Assembly (NCBI RefSeq): GCF_000341225.1
Contig: NZ_ANAC01000012.1
Location: 310,001 to 374,000, forward strand
Source of the DNA: Nocardiopsis alba DSM 43377
GTDB lineage: Bacteria > Actinomycetota > Actinomycetes > Streptosporangiales > Streptosporangiaceae
Length of the DNA: 64,000 nucleotides
Reading direction: 5' to 3'
The translations under genes were made by a program, and so were the position numbers. Below the pieces are notes generated by a model that worked only from the letters and a program-made list of their open reading frames with translations, did not search any database and was not told the DNA's origin. Of the stretch, positions 44,172-53,578 are shown one piece after another (the stretch's first letter is position 1; each line of letters begins with the position of its first letter).

Positions 44172-44774
44172 ATGGAACGACCGACACTGAACGCCCGACG
44201 TCTGACCGAGGCCGGAGCGGAACTGGCGGACGAGGTGGGCTTCGAACAGGTCACCGTCTCCGAACTGGCCCGACGCTTCGACGTCAAGGCCGCCAGCCTG
44301 TACTCGCACGTGAGGAACTCCGAGGACCTCAAGGTCCGCATCGCGCTCCTGGCCCTGGAGGAACTCGCCGACCGGGCCTCCGACGCGGTGGCGGGCCGCT
44401 CGGGCAAGGACGCCCTGACCGCGCTGGCGAACGTCTACCGCGACTACGCGCGCGAACACCCCGGCCGCTACACCGCCGCCCGGTACCGCCTGGACCCCGA
44501 GACCGCCGCGAACAGCGCCGGCCCCCGGCACGCCCGCATGACCCGGGCCGTTCTGCGCGGCTACGACCTGGACGAACCGGACCGCACCCACGCGGTACGC
44601 CTGCTCGGCAGCGTCTTCCACGGCTACGTGAGCCTGGAGAGCGGCGGCGGCTTCGACCACAGCGCCCCGGACACCGAACAGACCTGGACCCGCACCCTGG
44701 ACGCGCTGGACGCCCTCCTGCGCCACTGGCCCGCGCCCTCCGCCCCTCCAACCGACCAAGGCCCCACACCATGA
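44172..44774 (+). CDS. TetR family regulator with WHG-type C-terminus
   Basis: A 200-residue regulator. The helix-turn-helix is in residues 10-55 (ELARRFDVKAASLYSHVRNSED). The C-terminal domain shows DRTHAVRLLGSVFHGYVSLES, the WHG-domain pattern. ATG 44172 follows GGGAGGGG. The gene overlaps the downstream hydrolase by 4 bp (ATGA), making a repressor-enzyme operon under the palindrome at 44118. Confidence 0.88.
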   Translation: MERPTLNARRLTEAGAELADEVGFEQVTVSELARRFDVKAASLYSHVRNSEDLKVRIALLALEELADRASDAVAGRSGKDALTALANVYRDYAREHPGRYTAARYRLDPETAANSAGPRHARMTRAVLRGYDLDEPDRTHAVRLLGSVFHGYVSLESGGGFDHSAPDTEQTWTRTLDALDALLRHWPAPSAPPTDQGPTP

Positions 44775-45943
44775 ACACACCCCTGACCACCACGCCCCTG
44801 GTCCCGGAACTGATCCGAGGCGCCCACGAGCTGGAACGCACCGACCGGGGCCTGCTCCCCCACCGACTGCCCGCCCGCGCCCGGGCCCAGAACACCGACC
44901 CGCAGATGGCCATGGTCGAGTCCCAACCCTCCGGGGTGCGACTGGCCCTGCGCACCCGCGCCACCGTCATCGAACTGGACACCATCCCCACCAAACGCCT
45001 CTACGTGGGGGTCCCGCCCCGCCCGGACGGCGTCTACGACCTTCGCGTCGACGGCGAGCTCGCGGGCCGGGGCACCGTGTCCGGCGGTGACGTCCTGGAG
45101 ATCGACGTCGCCGCCGGCACCTTCACGCCCGGACGCGGCGAGGCCGGAACCCTGCGCTTCGAAGGGCTCGCCGACCGCGACAAGGACGTCGAGATCTGGC
45201 TGCCCCACAACGAGACCACCGAACTCGTCGAACTGCGCGCCGACGCCCCCATCGCCCCGGCACCGCCCTCGGGCCGCCCGGTATGGCTGCACCACGGCAG
45301 CTCCATCAGCCACGGATCCGACGCCGTGAGCCCCACCACCATCTGGCCGGTCATCGCCGCGGACCGGGGCGGGGTCGACCTGATCAACCTGGGCCTGGGC
45401 GGCGGCGCCCTCCTGGACCCGTTCACGGCCCGCGCCATGCGCGAGACCTCCGCCGACCTGCTCAGCGTCAAGCTCGGGATCAACCTGGCCAACGCCGACC
45501 TGATGCGCCTGCGCGCCTTGGGCCCGGCGGTGCACGGCTTCCTCGACACCCTGCGCGAAGGGCACCCCGAGACCCCGCTGGTGGTGATCTCGGCGCTGTA
45601 CTGCCCCATCCACGAGCACACCCCGGGCCCGGGCGCCATGGACCCCGAGGCGCTCGCCCAAGGGCGGGTCGGTTTCAAGGCCACGGGAGATCCCTCCGAC
45701 CCCACCCGGCTCACGCTCACCACCATCCGGCGGGAACTGGAACGCATCGTGGGCGAACGGGCGGAGTCGGACCCCCACCTGTCCTACCTGGACGGACGCG
45801 CGCTGTACGGGGAGGAGGACTCCGTCGAACTCCCCCTGCCCGACGGACTGCACCCCGACACCGCGGCCCACCGACGGATCGGCGAGCGCTTCGCCGAGCG
45901 GGCCTTCGGCCCCGAAGGACCCTTCGCCCTCCGGGGCCGGTAG
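44771..45943 (+). CDS. SGNH/GDSL-family hydrolase
   Basis: A 390-residue esterase. An N-terminal beta-rich domain (about 1-170) precedes an SGNH catalytic domain: block I HHGSSISHGSDA with the serine near 178, block II LGLGGGALLD, block III VKLGINLANAD and block V DGLHPDTAAH with the Asp-His pair. No signal peptide is present. The two-domain form resembles carbohydrate-esterase 2-like and lipase-like proteins. It is co-transcribed with its TetR regulator. Its substrate may be an acylated sugar or lipid that also acts as inducer. Confidence 0.87.
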   Translation: MNTPLTTTPLVPELIRGAHELERTDRGLLPHRLPARARAQNTDPQMAMVESQPSGVRLALRTRATVIELDTIPTKRLYVGVPPRPDGVYDLRVDGELAGRGTVSGGDVLEIDVAAGTFTPGRGEAGTLRFEGLADRDKDVEIWLPHNETTELVELRADAPIAPAPPSGRPVWLHHGSSISHGSDAVSPTTIWPVIAADRGGVDLINLGLGGGALLDPFTARAMRETSADLLSVKLGINLANADLMRLRALGPAVHGFLDTLREGHPETPLVVISALYCPIHEHTPGPGAMDPEALAQGRVGFKATGDPSDPTRLTLTTIRRELERIVGERAESDPHLSYLDGRALYGEEDSVELPLPDGLHPDTAAHRRIGERFAERAFGPEGPFALRGR

Positions 45944-45955
45944 CCGGGCCCCGCC

Positions 45956-46633
45956 TCAGGCGAGCCGTCGAAGGAACGCCCGCTGCCCCGCGTTCAGATC
46001 CCGTTCGGCCAGTTCGAGGAGGAGATGAGAGTGCCGCTCGACCACGGTCGGCACGTCGCTCACGAGCTCGGCGGCCAGGCCCCGCATCTCCTCTTCGAGC
46101 CGGTCGAGCTCTTCTTCGGGGGTGCTCTCGTCGACGGCGTCGAAACGGGCCTGGGCCGCGATGAGCGCCGACCGCACCTCGGGCCGCCGCAACGCCTCGG
46201 CCAGGCGATCGGCCTGCCCCTGATCGGTGTGCAGATGGGCGTAGAGCGTGGAGATCGGGATATCGGCCGGTTTCGTGGACAGGGCGGCGGCCAATCTCGA
46301 AAGCCCGAGATGGCGCCCTGACCTGGCTTCGGCCAGACGCCGGCGCTGATCGGCGAGCGCGACGATCCGCAGACGCAGGGCCTCGTCGACCTCGTCGAGG
46401 ACGGCGTCCGTCGAGGCCTCGACGGAGTCGGCCACGATCGCGCCGGCCTGTGCCAAGGACAGACCCGACCGTGTGAGCCACCGGATCCGCACGAGGGCCA
46501 CGAGGTCGTCCACCGTGTACTCCCGATAGCCGTTGGCGCGACGCGCGGGCTCGGGAAGGACGTCCTTCTGGTGGTAGTAGCGGACGGTCCGGACGGTCAC
46601 ACCGGCCAGATCCGCGAGTTCTCCGATGCGCAT
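45956..46633 (-). CDS. MerR family transcriptional regulator
   Basis: A 225-residue MerR regulator. The winged helix-turn-helix spans residues 1-70 (MRIGELADLAGVTVRTVRYY, then REYTVDDLVALVRI). A dimerisation helix and a C-terminal helical domain follow, the latter without cysteines for metal binding. ATG 46633 is chosen over an upstream ATG that would add an unconserved acidic extension. It is divergent from the membrane protein at 46877, and an inverted repeat with MerR-type spacing lies between. Confidence 0.88.
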   Translation of the reverse strand: MRIGELADLAGVTVRTVRYYHQKDVLPEPARRANGYREYTVDDLVALVRIRWLTRSGLSLAQAGAIVADSVEASTDAVLDEVDEALRLRIVALADQRRRLAEARSGRHLGLSRLAAALSTKPADIPISTLYAHLHTDQGQADRLAEALRRPEVRSALIAAQARFDAVDESTPEEELDRLEEEMRGLAAELVSDVPTVVERHSHLLLELAERDLNAGQRAFLRRLA

Positions 46634-46701
46634 CGCGATCCATTCTCCCCTCGAAGACGAGGCGCCGGAACCGAGGCGTTCGGAACCGATACGTCCCGAA
46701 C

Positions 46702-46732
46702 TTGACCCTGACGCGACGTCATGGTCTGAGCT
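46702..46732 (+). promoter_or_regulatory. MerR-type operator/promoter
   Basis: TTGACC (46702-46707) is followed after 19 bp by TGAGCT (46727-46732), a poor -10 box. The spacer contains GACCCTGACG (46704-46713) and CGTCATGGTC (46717-46726), a 9-of-10 inverted repeat. Long spacing plus centred symmetry is typical of MerR activation. The arms differ from those at 26451. Confidence 0.5.
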
Positions 46733-46876
46733 TGTCGCGTGCAAAGGAACATCCTCTTCCACCCGACCTCGTCCGGCGCCTCACCTCCGGGACCTCCACC
46801 CCTGCCGGAGCCACCGACCTCTTCGAACCCGCCGGACACCTCTCTCACGCCGCCCGCGACACCAGGAGACACGCCA

Positions 46877-47491
46877 ATGAGAACCTACGACGGCCTCCGA
46901 AGCGTGCTGCGCGAGAACCGGAGGGCCTACCTCCTGCTCAACGTCGTCGTCTACGGCGTCCTCATCGCGATGATGATCGTGACCCCTCACGTTCCCGGGA
47001 TGCGCGAAGTGGGACAGGAACGGCGAGAGGCCTTCCTGAACGCGCCGGTCCTGTCCATCGTCACCGACGCCTACGCCTCCGGCGACATCATGACGACGAC
47101 GTTGCTGACGTTCCTGGCCAACCTGCTGTTCGCCGCCCTGCTGACGACGACCCTGCCCTCACTGGTCATCCCCTTCTTCGGTGTGGCCGCGACGGTATGG
47201 CGCGTCGTGGAGATCGGCATGTGGACCGCCCCCGCCACGATCGACGAGGGCATCGCGGTCCTCGCCGTCGCGCCCGTGTTCGTGATCGAGATCCAGGCCT
47301 ACGTCCTGGCGGCGCTGGGGTCCGTGATCCTGTGGCGGTCCACCTTCGAACACCGGCGGCGGGGGCTCCCCTCGGCCCTGGCCGGATACCGGGCCGGGAT
47401 CGGGGACAACCTGCGTCTCTACCCGGCCATCGTCGTCCTGCTCCTCGGTATCGCGCTGATCGAGGCCGTCACCTACAACCTCCTGTACTGA
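46877..47491 (+). CDS. Polytopic membrane protein, SpoIIM-like
   Basis: A 204-residue protein with about five hydrophobic helices. The C-terminal part has VFVIEIQAYVLAALGSVILW, similar to the stage II sporulation protein M domain, where Glu-x-x-Ala-Tyr is conserved. ATG 46877 follows CAGGAGA. It is the probable target of the divergent MerR regulator. Membrane remodelling or drug efflux assistance are possible roles, but neither is shown. Confidence 0.68.
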   Translation: MRTYDGLRSVLRENRRAYLLLNVVVYGVLIAMMIVTPHVPGMREVGQERREAFLNAPVLSIVTDAYASGDIMTTTLLTFLANLLFAALLTTTLPSLVIPFFGVAATVWRVVEIGMWTAPATIDEGIAVLAVAPVFVIEIQAYVLAALGSVILWRSTFEHRRRGLPSALAGYRAGIGDNLRLYPAIVVLLLGIALIEAVTYNLLY

Positions 47492-47496
47492 ACGGT

Positions 47497-47529
47497 TCAC
47501 CGTCCTCGGAAACGCTCCGAGGACGGTGA
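47497..47529. terminator. Bidirectional terminator
   Basis: TCACCGTCCTCGGA (47497-47510) and TCCGAGGACGGTGA (47516-47529) form a perfect 14-bp stem with the loop AACGC. It separates two convergent genes. Confidence 0.75.
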
Positions 47530-47532
47530 CCT

Positions 47533-48297
47533 CAGGCGGGGCGGGCGAAGACGATGATCTCCTCGCTCGTATCGGTCAGCGGACTCCGATCCCAGTACCC
47601 GTACAGCGCGGCCGTTCTCAAACCCGCCTCGCCCAGAAGGCTCCGGACCGTTCCGGTATCGGGAAAGCGCAGCGTGTTGCGGCTCGACCCGATCTCCCCC
47701 CCGCCCCTTCAGCGTGTAAGTGGAGGTGAAGGTGACCAGGTCCCCCTCCACTCGCTCCAACCGGTGGACCGAGGTGGCGGAACGCCCTTCGGGGCCCCGC
47801 ACCGTCCGGACCCGCTCCGGGTTCCACGCCTCCCATCCACGCGCCGCCGGGTTACGGGTCTCGAAGATCAACCGGCCCTCGGGGGCGAGCAGCCGCCGCA
47901 CCCGGGACAGGTTCTCCCGTGTCTCCTCGTCGGTGAGGAACACCTGGAAGGCATGACCGGTCATCACCACCAGGTCGAACCCGCCCTCCTCCAGAGGGGG
48001 AGCCTCGCCGTCGTAAGGCCCCTCGACCAGATCCCCGAGGGTCCATTCGACGTCATCACGGTCCCGGCGGCCCACCGCCAGCATGGCGTCGGCCGGGTCC
48101 AGCCCGACCAGCCGTCCGGTGTGGCCGTGCTCGCGGGCCTTACGCAGCAGCAGACCGGTACCGCACCCCACATCCAGTACCGATCGGGCCTCCATCACCG
48201 CCTCGAGGTAGAAGTCGTCGTCAGGGGAGCATCCCCAGAAGTGGAAGTGGTCGTAGAGCTCGGCCATGGAGGGCAGGGAGAAGTGTCGATCGACCAT
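47533..48297 (-). pseudogene. SAM methyltransferase gene with frameshift in a G7 run
   Basis: The protein starts MVDRHFSLPSMAELYDHFHF and has the motif VLDVGCGTGLLLRKA, motif II VGLDPADAML and a normal core to about residue 197 (FTSTYTLKGRG). There the minus strand has a run of seven Gs (47695-47701 on the plus strand as Cs). Dropping one G restores a continuous, sensible C-terminus: NTLRFPDTGTVRSLLGEAGL, then ending EEIIVFARPA with stop at 47533-47535. The intact protein would be about 253 residues. In the given sequence translation runs out of frame to 47497. It may be a sequencing error or a real, possibly phase-variable, break. Confidence 0.8.
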
Positions 48298-48427
48298 GGG
48301 GGCATTGTCGACGATGGTGCTCCTTGCGTCACCGGGTTTTCGGCTTCGCCGCGGGCCCGACCGGCCCGTCGTCCACAGGCGGAGAAAGGCCCTTTCCCGG
48401 CCGTGGTCCCGAACCTAGGGTGAGGGC

Positions 48428-48868
48428 ATGGAACCCGGAACCCTCCCCCACCCCTTCGACGTCGACGCCTTCCTGGCCCGCCCCCTGGTGGCCCGCGTCG
48501 CCACCAACGACTCCTCCGGAGCCCCCGCGGTCAGACCGGTCTGGTTCCTGCGGGAGGAGGGCGCGATGTGGTGGATCACCGGCGACCACTCGATCCTCTC
48601 CCGACACCTGGCGCGCGACCCGCGCACCGCCGTCGTCGTGGACACCTGCGACCTGGAACGCCAGGAGTTCCTCCAGGTGATCATGAAGGGCGAGGCCCGC
48701 ACGGTGCCCTTCGACCCGGCCTTGGCCCGCCGTAAGCTACGCCGCTATCTGGGCGACGACGAGACCTCCTGGCACCCGGACTTCCGCTATTTCGCCGACG
48801 ACGCGCTACTGGTGCGCTTCGACCCGGAACGCGTCATCGTCAAGGACCTGTCCAGAAGCACGGCCTGA
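48428..48868 (+). CDS. Pyridoxamine 5'-phosphate oxidase-fold protein (F420 or flavin dependent)
   Basis: A 146-residue split-barrel flavin/deazaflavin-binding protein. Core strands are RPLVARVATNDSSGAPAVRP and VWFLREEGAMWWITGDHS. The C-terminal third has ETSWHPDFRYF and LVRFDPERVIVKDLS. Actinomycete members reduce quinones or other electrophiles using F420H2 or FMN. ATG 48428 is preceded by TAGGGTGAGGGC. It stands alone. Confidence 0.82.
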   Translation: MEPGTLPHPFDVDAFLARPLVARVATNDSSGAPAVRPVWFLREEGAMWWITGDHSILSRHLARDPRTAVVVDTCDLERQEFLQVIMKGEARTVPFDPALARRKLRRYLGDDETSWHPDFRYFADDALLVRFDPERVIVKDLSRSTA

Positions 48869-48915
48869 CCCTTCGGCCACGCTCGTGGAGAGTGCTCCCC
48901 CGCCGAGAGGCCGAC

Positions 48916-49425
48916 TCACTCGCCGGTGACCCCGTCGATGCGTTCGCGCAGGAGGTCGGCGTGTCCGTTGTGGCGGGCGTACTCCTCGATCATGTGGATC
49001 AGGATCCAACGATGGGAGTACTCCTCGCCGTGTCGACGACCCGCGCCGATCGCGTCCAAGGGCAGGGAGGCGGAGAGCTCACGGGCGTGGTCGATCTCGG
49101 CGTGCCACAGGGCGAAGGCCTCCTCGATCGAGGCGGTGTCCACGTCCTGGAAGTCGGCCTCACGGTTCTCCAGGCTCTTGATCCGGCTCGGCACGTCGTC
49201 GCCCTCCAGGACCCACCGGAACCAGACGTGCTCCACCCAGGCCATGTGCCGGACCAGCCCCAACAGGGACATCGGCGAGGGCGGGACGGAACGTTCGCGC
49301 AGTCGCGCTTCGCTCAGCCCTCGACACTTGAGCTCCAGGGTCCGGCGGTGCCAGTCCAGCCAGGTGGTGAGCATGGTGCGTTCGTCGGCGATGAGGGGCG
49401 GGTCCACGCGAGGATCGTCGTTCAT
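48916..49425 (-). CDS. DinB/DUF664 family metal-binding protein
   Basis: A 169-residue four-helix-bundle protein of the DinB superfamily, DUF664 type. Probable metal ligands are the histidines in LVRHMAWVEHVWF and in EEYARHNGHADLL. Such proteins include mycothiol- or bacillithiol-dependent transferases. ATG 49425 is the natural start. The 664-bp region upstream carries the threefold repeat (49539-49668) and no gene I can support. Confidence 0.83.
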   Translation of the reverse strand: MNDDPRVDPPLIADERTMLTTWLDWHRRTLELKCRGLSEARLRERSVPPSPMSLLGLVRHMAWVEHVWFRWVLEGDDVPSRIKSLENREADFQDVDTASIEEAFALWHAEIDHARELSASLPLDAIGAGRRHGEEYSHRWILIHMIEEYARHNGHADLLRERIDGVTGE

Positions 49426-49538
49426 GAGCGTCGACCCTAGACCCGGCCTCCTTCGAGCACAACGGAAATAGCGAGGCCGGAGCAGCGGAACCCCCAGGTC
49501 GCCATGTGGACTGATCACGGAGTTCGGCAACGCCCACC

Positions 49539-49668
49539 CGTCACCCTCCACCACCCTCAACGGACGCGCTGACGCGCGCGGACCGGATCCCACGTCACCC
49601 TCCACCACCCTCAACGGACGCCTACGGCGCGGCCCCGATCCCACGTCACCCTCCACCACCCTCAACGG
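49539..49668. repeat. Three direct repeats of a 25-bp core, 51-54 bp apart
   Basis: A 25-bp core starting CGTCACCCTCCACCACCCTC and ending AACGG occurs at 49539, 49593 and 49644. Spacing is 54 then 51 bp. Copies 1 and 3 share the additional tail CGCGCTGACGCGCGCGG. On the minus strand each copy reads GGGTGGTGGAGGG, a G-quadruplex-like run. The three copies lie in the gap upstream of the DUF664 gene. Confidence 0.8.
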
Positions 49669-50089
49669 TCGCGCTGACGCGCGCGGTGCCCTCACACGGG
49701 CCCCGGCCTCCTTTCGCGGCTCCGCCCCCTCGGAGCAGGCGCGGACGAGCACGACCGAACCCGGGCGGGGCCGAGGAGGTGTTCCTCCCCTCGAGGCCCA
49801 TCGGCGGATGCGACACCGATGATGGGCTCCACCCATGGGCGACGAAGGGCACACCGGCCCGGGCTTGCCTGCGGGAAGGGGCCGTGTCAGAATTCTGAGC
49901 CATCTTCAGGAGAGGGCCCGTCGTGACGATCGGCATGGTTCTCGGCGACTTCTCCTCTCGCGCTTCGACGCGGGAGCGATAGATCCGCCCTCCCCGATAA
50001 CCACGCCCGTGGTGTGACCCGGGCCGCTTCCCCTCCCACCGTCGAAGTGCTCTTCGTGCCCGCGCACGCCCGAACACGAGGAGTACCCG
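49669..50089. other. Intergenic region
   Basis: About 420 bp with no supportable gene. It ends in the ribosome-binding site AGGAGTACCCG of the methyltransferase at 50090. The left part adjoins the repeat block. Minus-strand reading stays open through the repeats, but codon use and lack of a start signal argue against a gene. Confidence 0.5.
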
Positions 50090-51223
50090 GTGTCCACCGT
50101 CCACTGGACCGAATCCCACACCTCTCGATCCGCCCGCTGGCACTCCGAGAGCGACATCCCACCCCATGACCGTGTCGTCGTCGCGGACGACCGTATGAAG
50201 GCCGACACCGCCTACCGCCTGGCCTGCGAAGGCACGGCGCTGCTGTGGCGCGGCGACTTCCACAACGCCCGTCGACTTCTCCAGGCGATGGGCCGTCGCG
50301 TCGACCGGAAACCGGTCCGGACCGGCGACGATCCGACCGAGGCCTTCCACCTGCACCGACGGGCCCGCGGCCACCGTGCCCGTGTCCTGGGCAGGCTCCT
50401 CGTCCTGCTGGAGGCCGACCACTCCCTGGACCTGCGCAGAGCCCCCGACGTACGTCGGGCGTGCACCGAGGCCTACGGGGTCGCACACGAGCCGTCGGTG
50501 ATCTCCCTGACGGAGCTGCTGGGCGTGATCGGGGCGCACGAGTGGCGCAAGAAGGGCGTGGAGATCCCGGCCCTGGACGCTCGCGTCCACCCGCATTACG
50601 GCGTGTTCTCCCCGGTCAGGGGCGAGTACGTCGACCTGGTCGCCGACGCACCGCTTCCCGTGTCGATGGAGGACCGTGCCACCGACCGCACCGCGTTCGA
50701 CCTCGGCACCGGGACGGGGGTGCTCGCGGCACTCTTGGCCCGCCGAGGGGTCGACCGCGTCGTGGCCACCGACATCAACCCGCGCGCCCTGGAGTGCGCC
50801 CGCGAGAACGCCCACCGACTGGACCTGTCCGAACGCGTCGACGTCGTGGGCCCCACCCTCTTTCCCGAAGGCCGCGCGGACCTGATCGTCTGCAACCCGC
50901 CCTGGCTGCCCGCCCGACCCACCTCGGCGCTCGAGCGGGGCGTCTACGACCCCGACGGCGACATGCTTCGCGGCTTCCTCGACGGGCTCACCGCCCACCT
51001 CGAACCCGGAGGCGAGGGGTGGCTGATCCTGTCCGACCTGGCCGAACACCTCGGGCTCCGGACCCGCGAGGAGCTGCTCACCGCCATCGAGGCGGCGGGG
51101 CTGAGGGTGGTGGACCGGACGGACACCAGACCGCGGCACTCGCGCGCCAAGGACGCCACCGACCCCCTCCACACCGCCCGCGCCGCGGAGGTCACCTCGC
51201 TATGGCGTCTGACCCGCGCCTGA
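50090..51223 (+). CDS. PrmC/HemK-like N-methyltransferase
   Basis: A 377-residue methyltransferase. An N-terminal helical domain (1-180) precedes a Rossmann domain with motif I FDLGTGTGVLAALLARRG near residue 210 and the (N/D)PPY-type motif ICNPPWLPARP near 270. That motif marks enzymes methylating exocyclic or side-chain amides and amines, as in PrmC, adenine or glutamine methyltransferases. The large N-terminal domain is unlike typical PrmC, so the substrate is uncertain. GTG 50090 follows AGGAGTACCCG. A strong bidirectional hairpin follows. Confidence 0.82.
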   Translation: MSTVHWTESHTSRSARWHSESDIPPHDRVVVADDRMKADTAYRLACEGTALLWRGDFHNARRLLQAMGRRVDRKPVRTGDDPTEAFHLHRRARGHRARVLGRLLVLLEADHSLDLRRAPDVRRACTEAYGVAHEPSVISLTELLGVIGAHEWRKKGVEIPALDARVHPHYGVFSPVRGEYVDLVADAPLPVSMEDRATDRTAFDLGTGTGVLAALLARRGVDRVVATDINPRALECARENAHRLDLSERVDVVGPTLFPEGRADLIVCNPPWLPARPTSALERGVYDPDGDMLRGFLDGLTAHLEPGGEGWLILSDLAEHLGLRTREELLTAIEAAGLRVVDRTDTRPRHSRAKDATDPLHTARAAEVTSLWRLTRA

Positions 51224-51266
51224 CCGAGGCCGCGGAAGGGCGCCTGTCGGAGCACCCTCAAACGCT

Positions 51267-51307
51267 GACGTCCCCGAAGACCCGGCGACCGGGCCTTCGG
51301 GGACGTC
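51267..51307. terminator. Bidirectional terminator between methyltransferase and gdhA
   Basis: GACGTCCCCGAAG (51267-51279) and CTTCGGGGACGTC (51295-51307) are perfect 13-bp arms; CCCGG and CCGGG extend the stem inward. It serves both convergent genes. Confidence 0.75.
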
Positions 51308-51335
51308 TCCGACGTGGGGGCGAGGGGCCGAAGGA

Positions 51336-53578
<2,243 letters not shown>

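Noticed and set aside
47690..47710. Programmed ribosomal frameshift in the methyltransferase
   Set aside because: The run of Gs lacks a slippery heptamer plus stimulatory element known for -1 or +1 shifting. A sequencing error or true mutation is simpler.
49539..49668. CRISPR array
   Set aside because: Only three repeat copies; the spacers between cores are short and partly shared, and there are no cas genes. These are simple direct repeats.
49426..49854. N-terminal extension of the DUF664 protein through the repeats
   Set aside because: The minus-strand frame stays open for about 140 codons upstream, but the sequence is Arg/Pro-rich noise and the domain already starts at ATG 49425 with normal family length.
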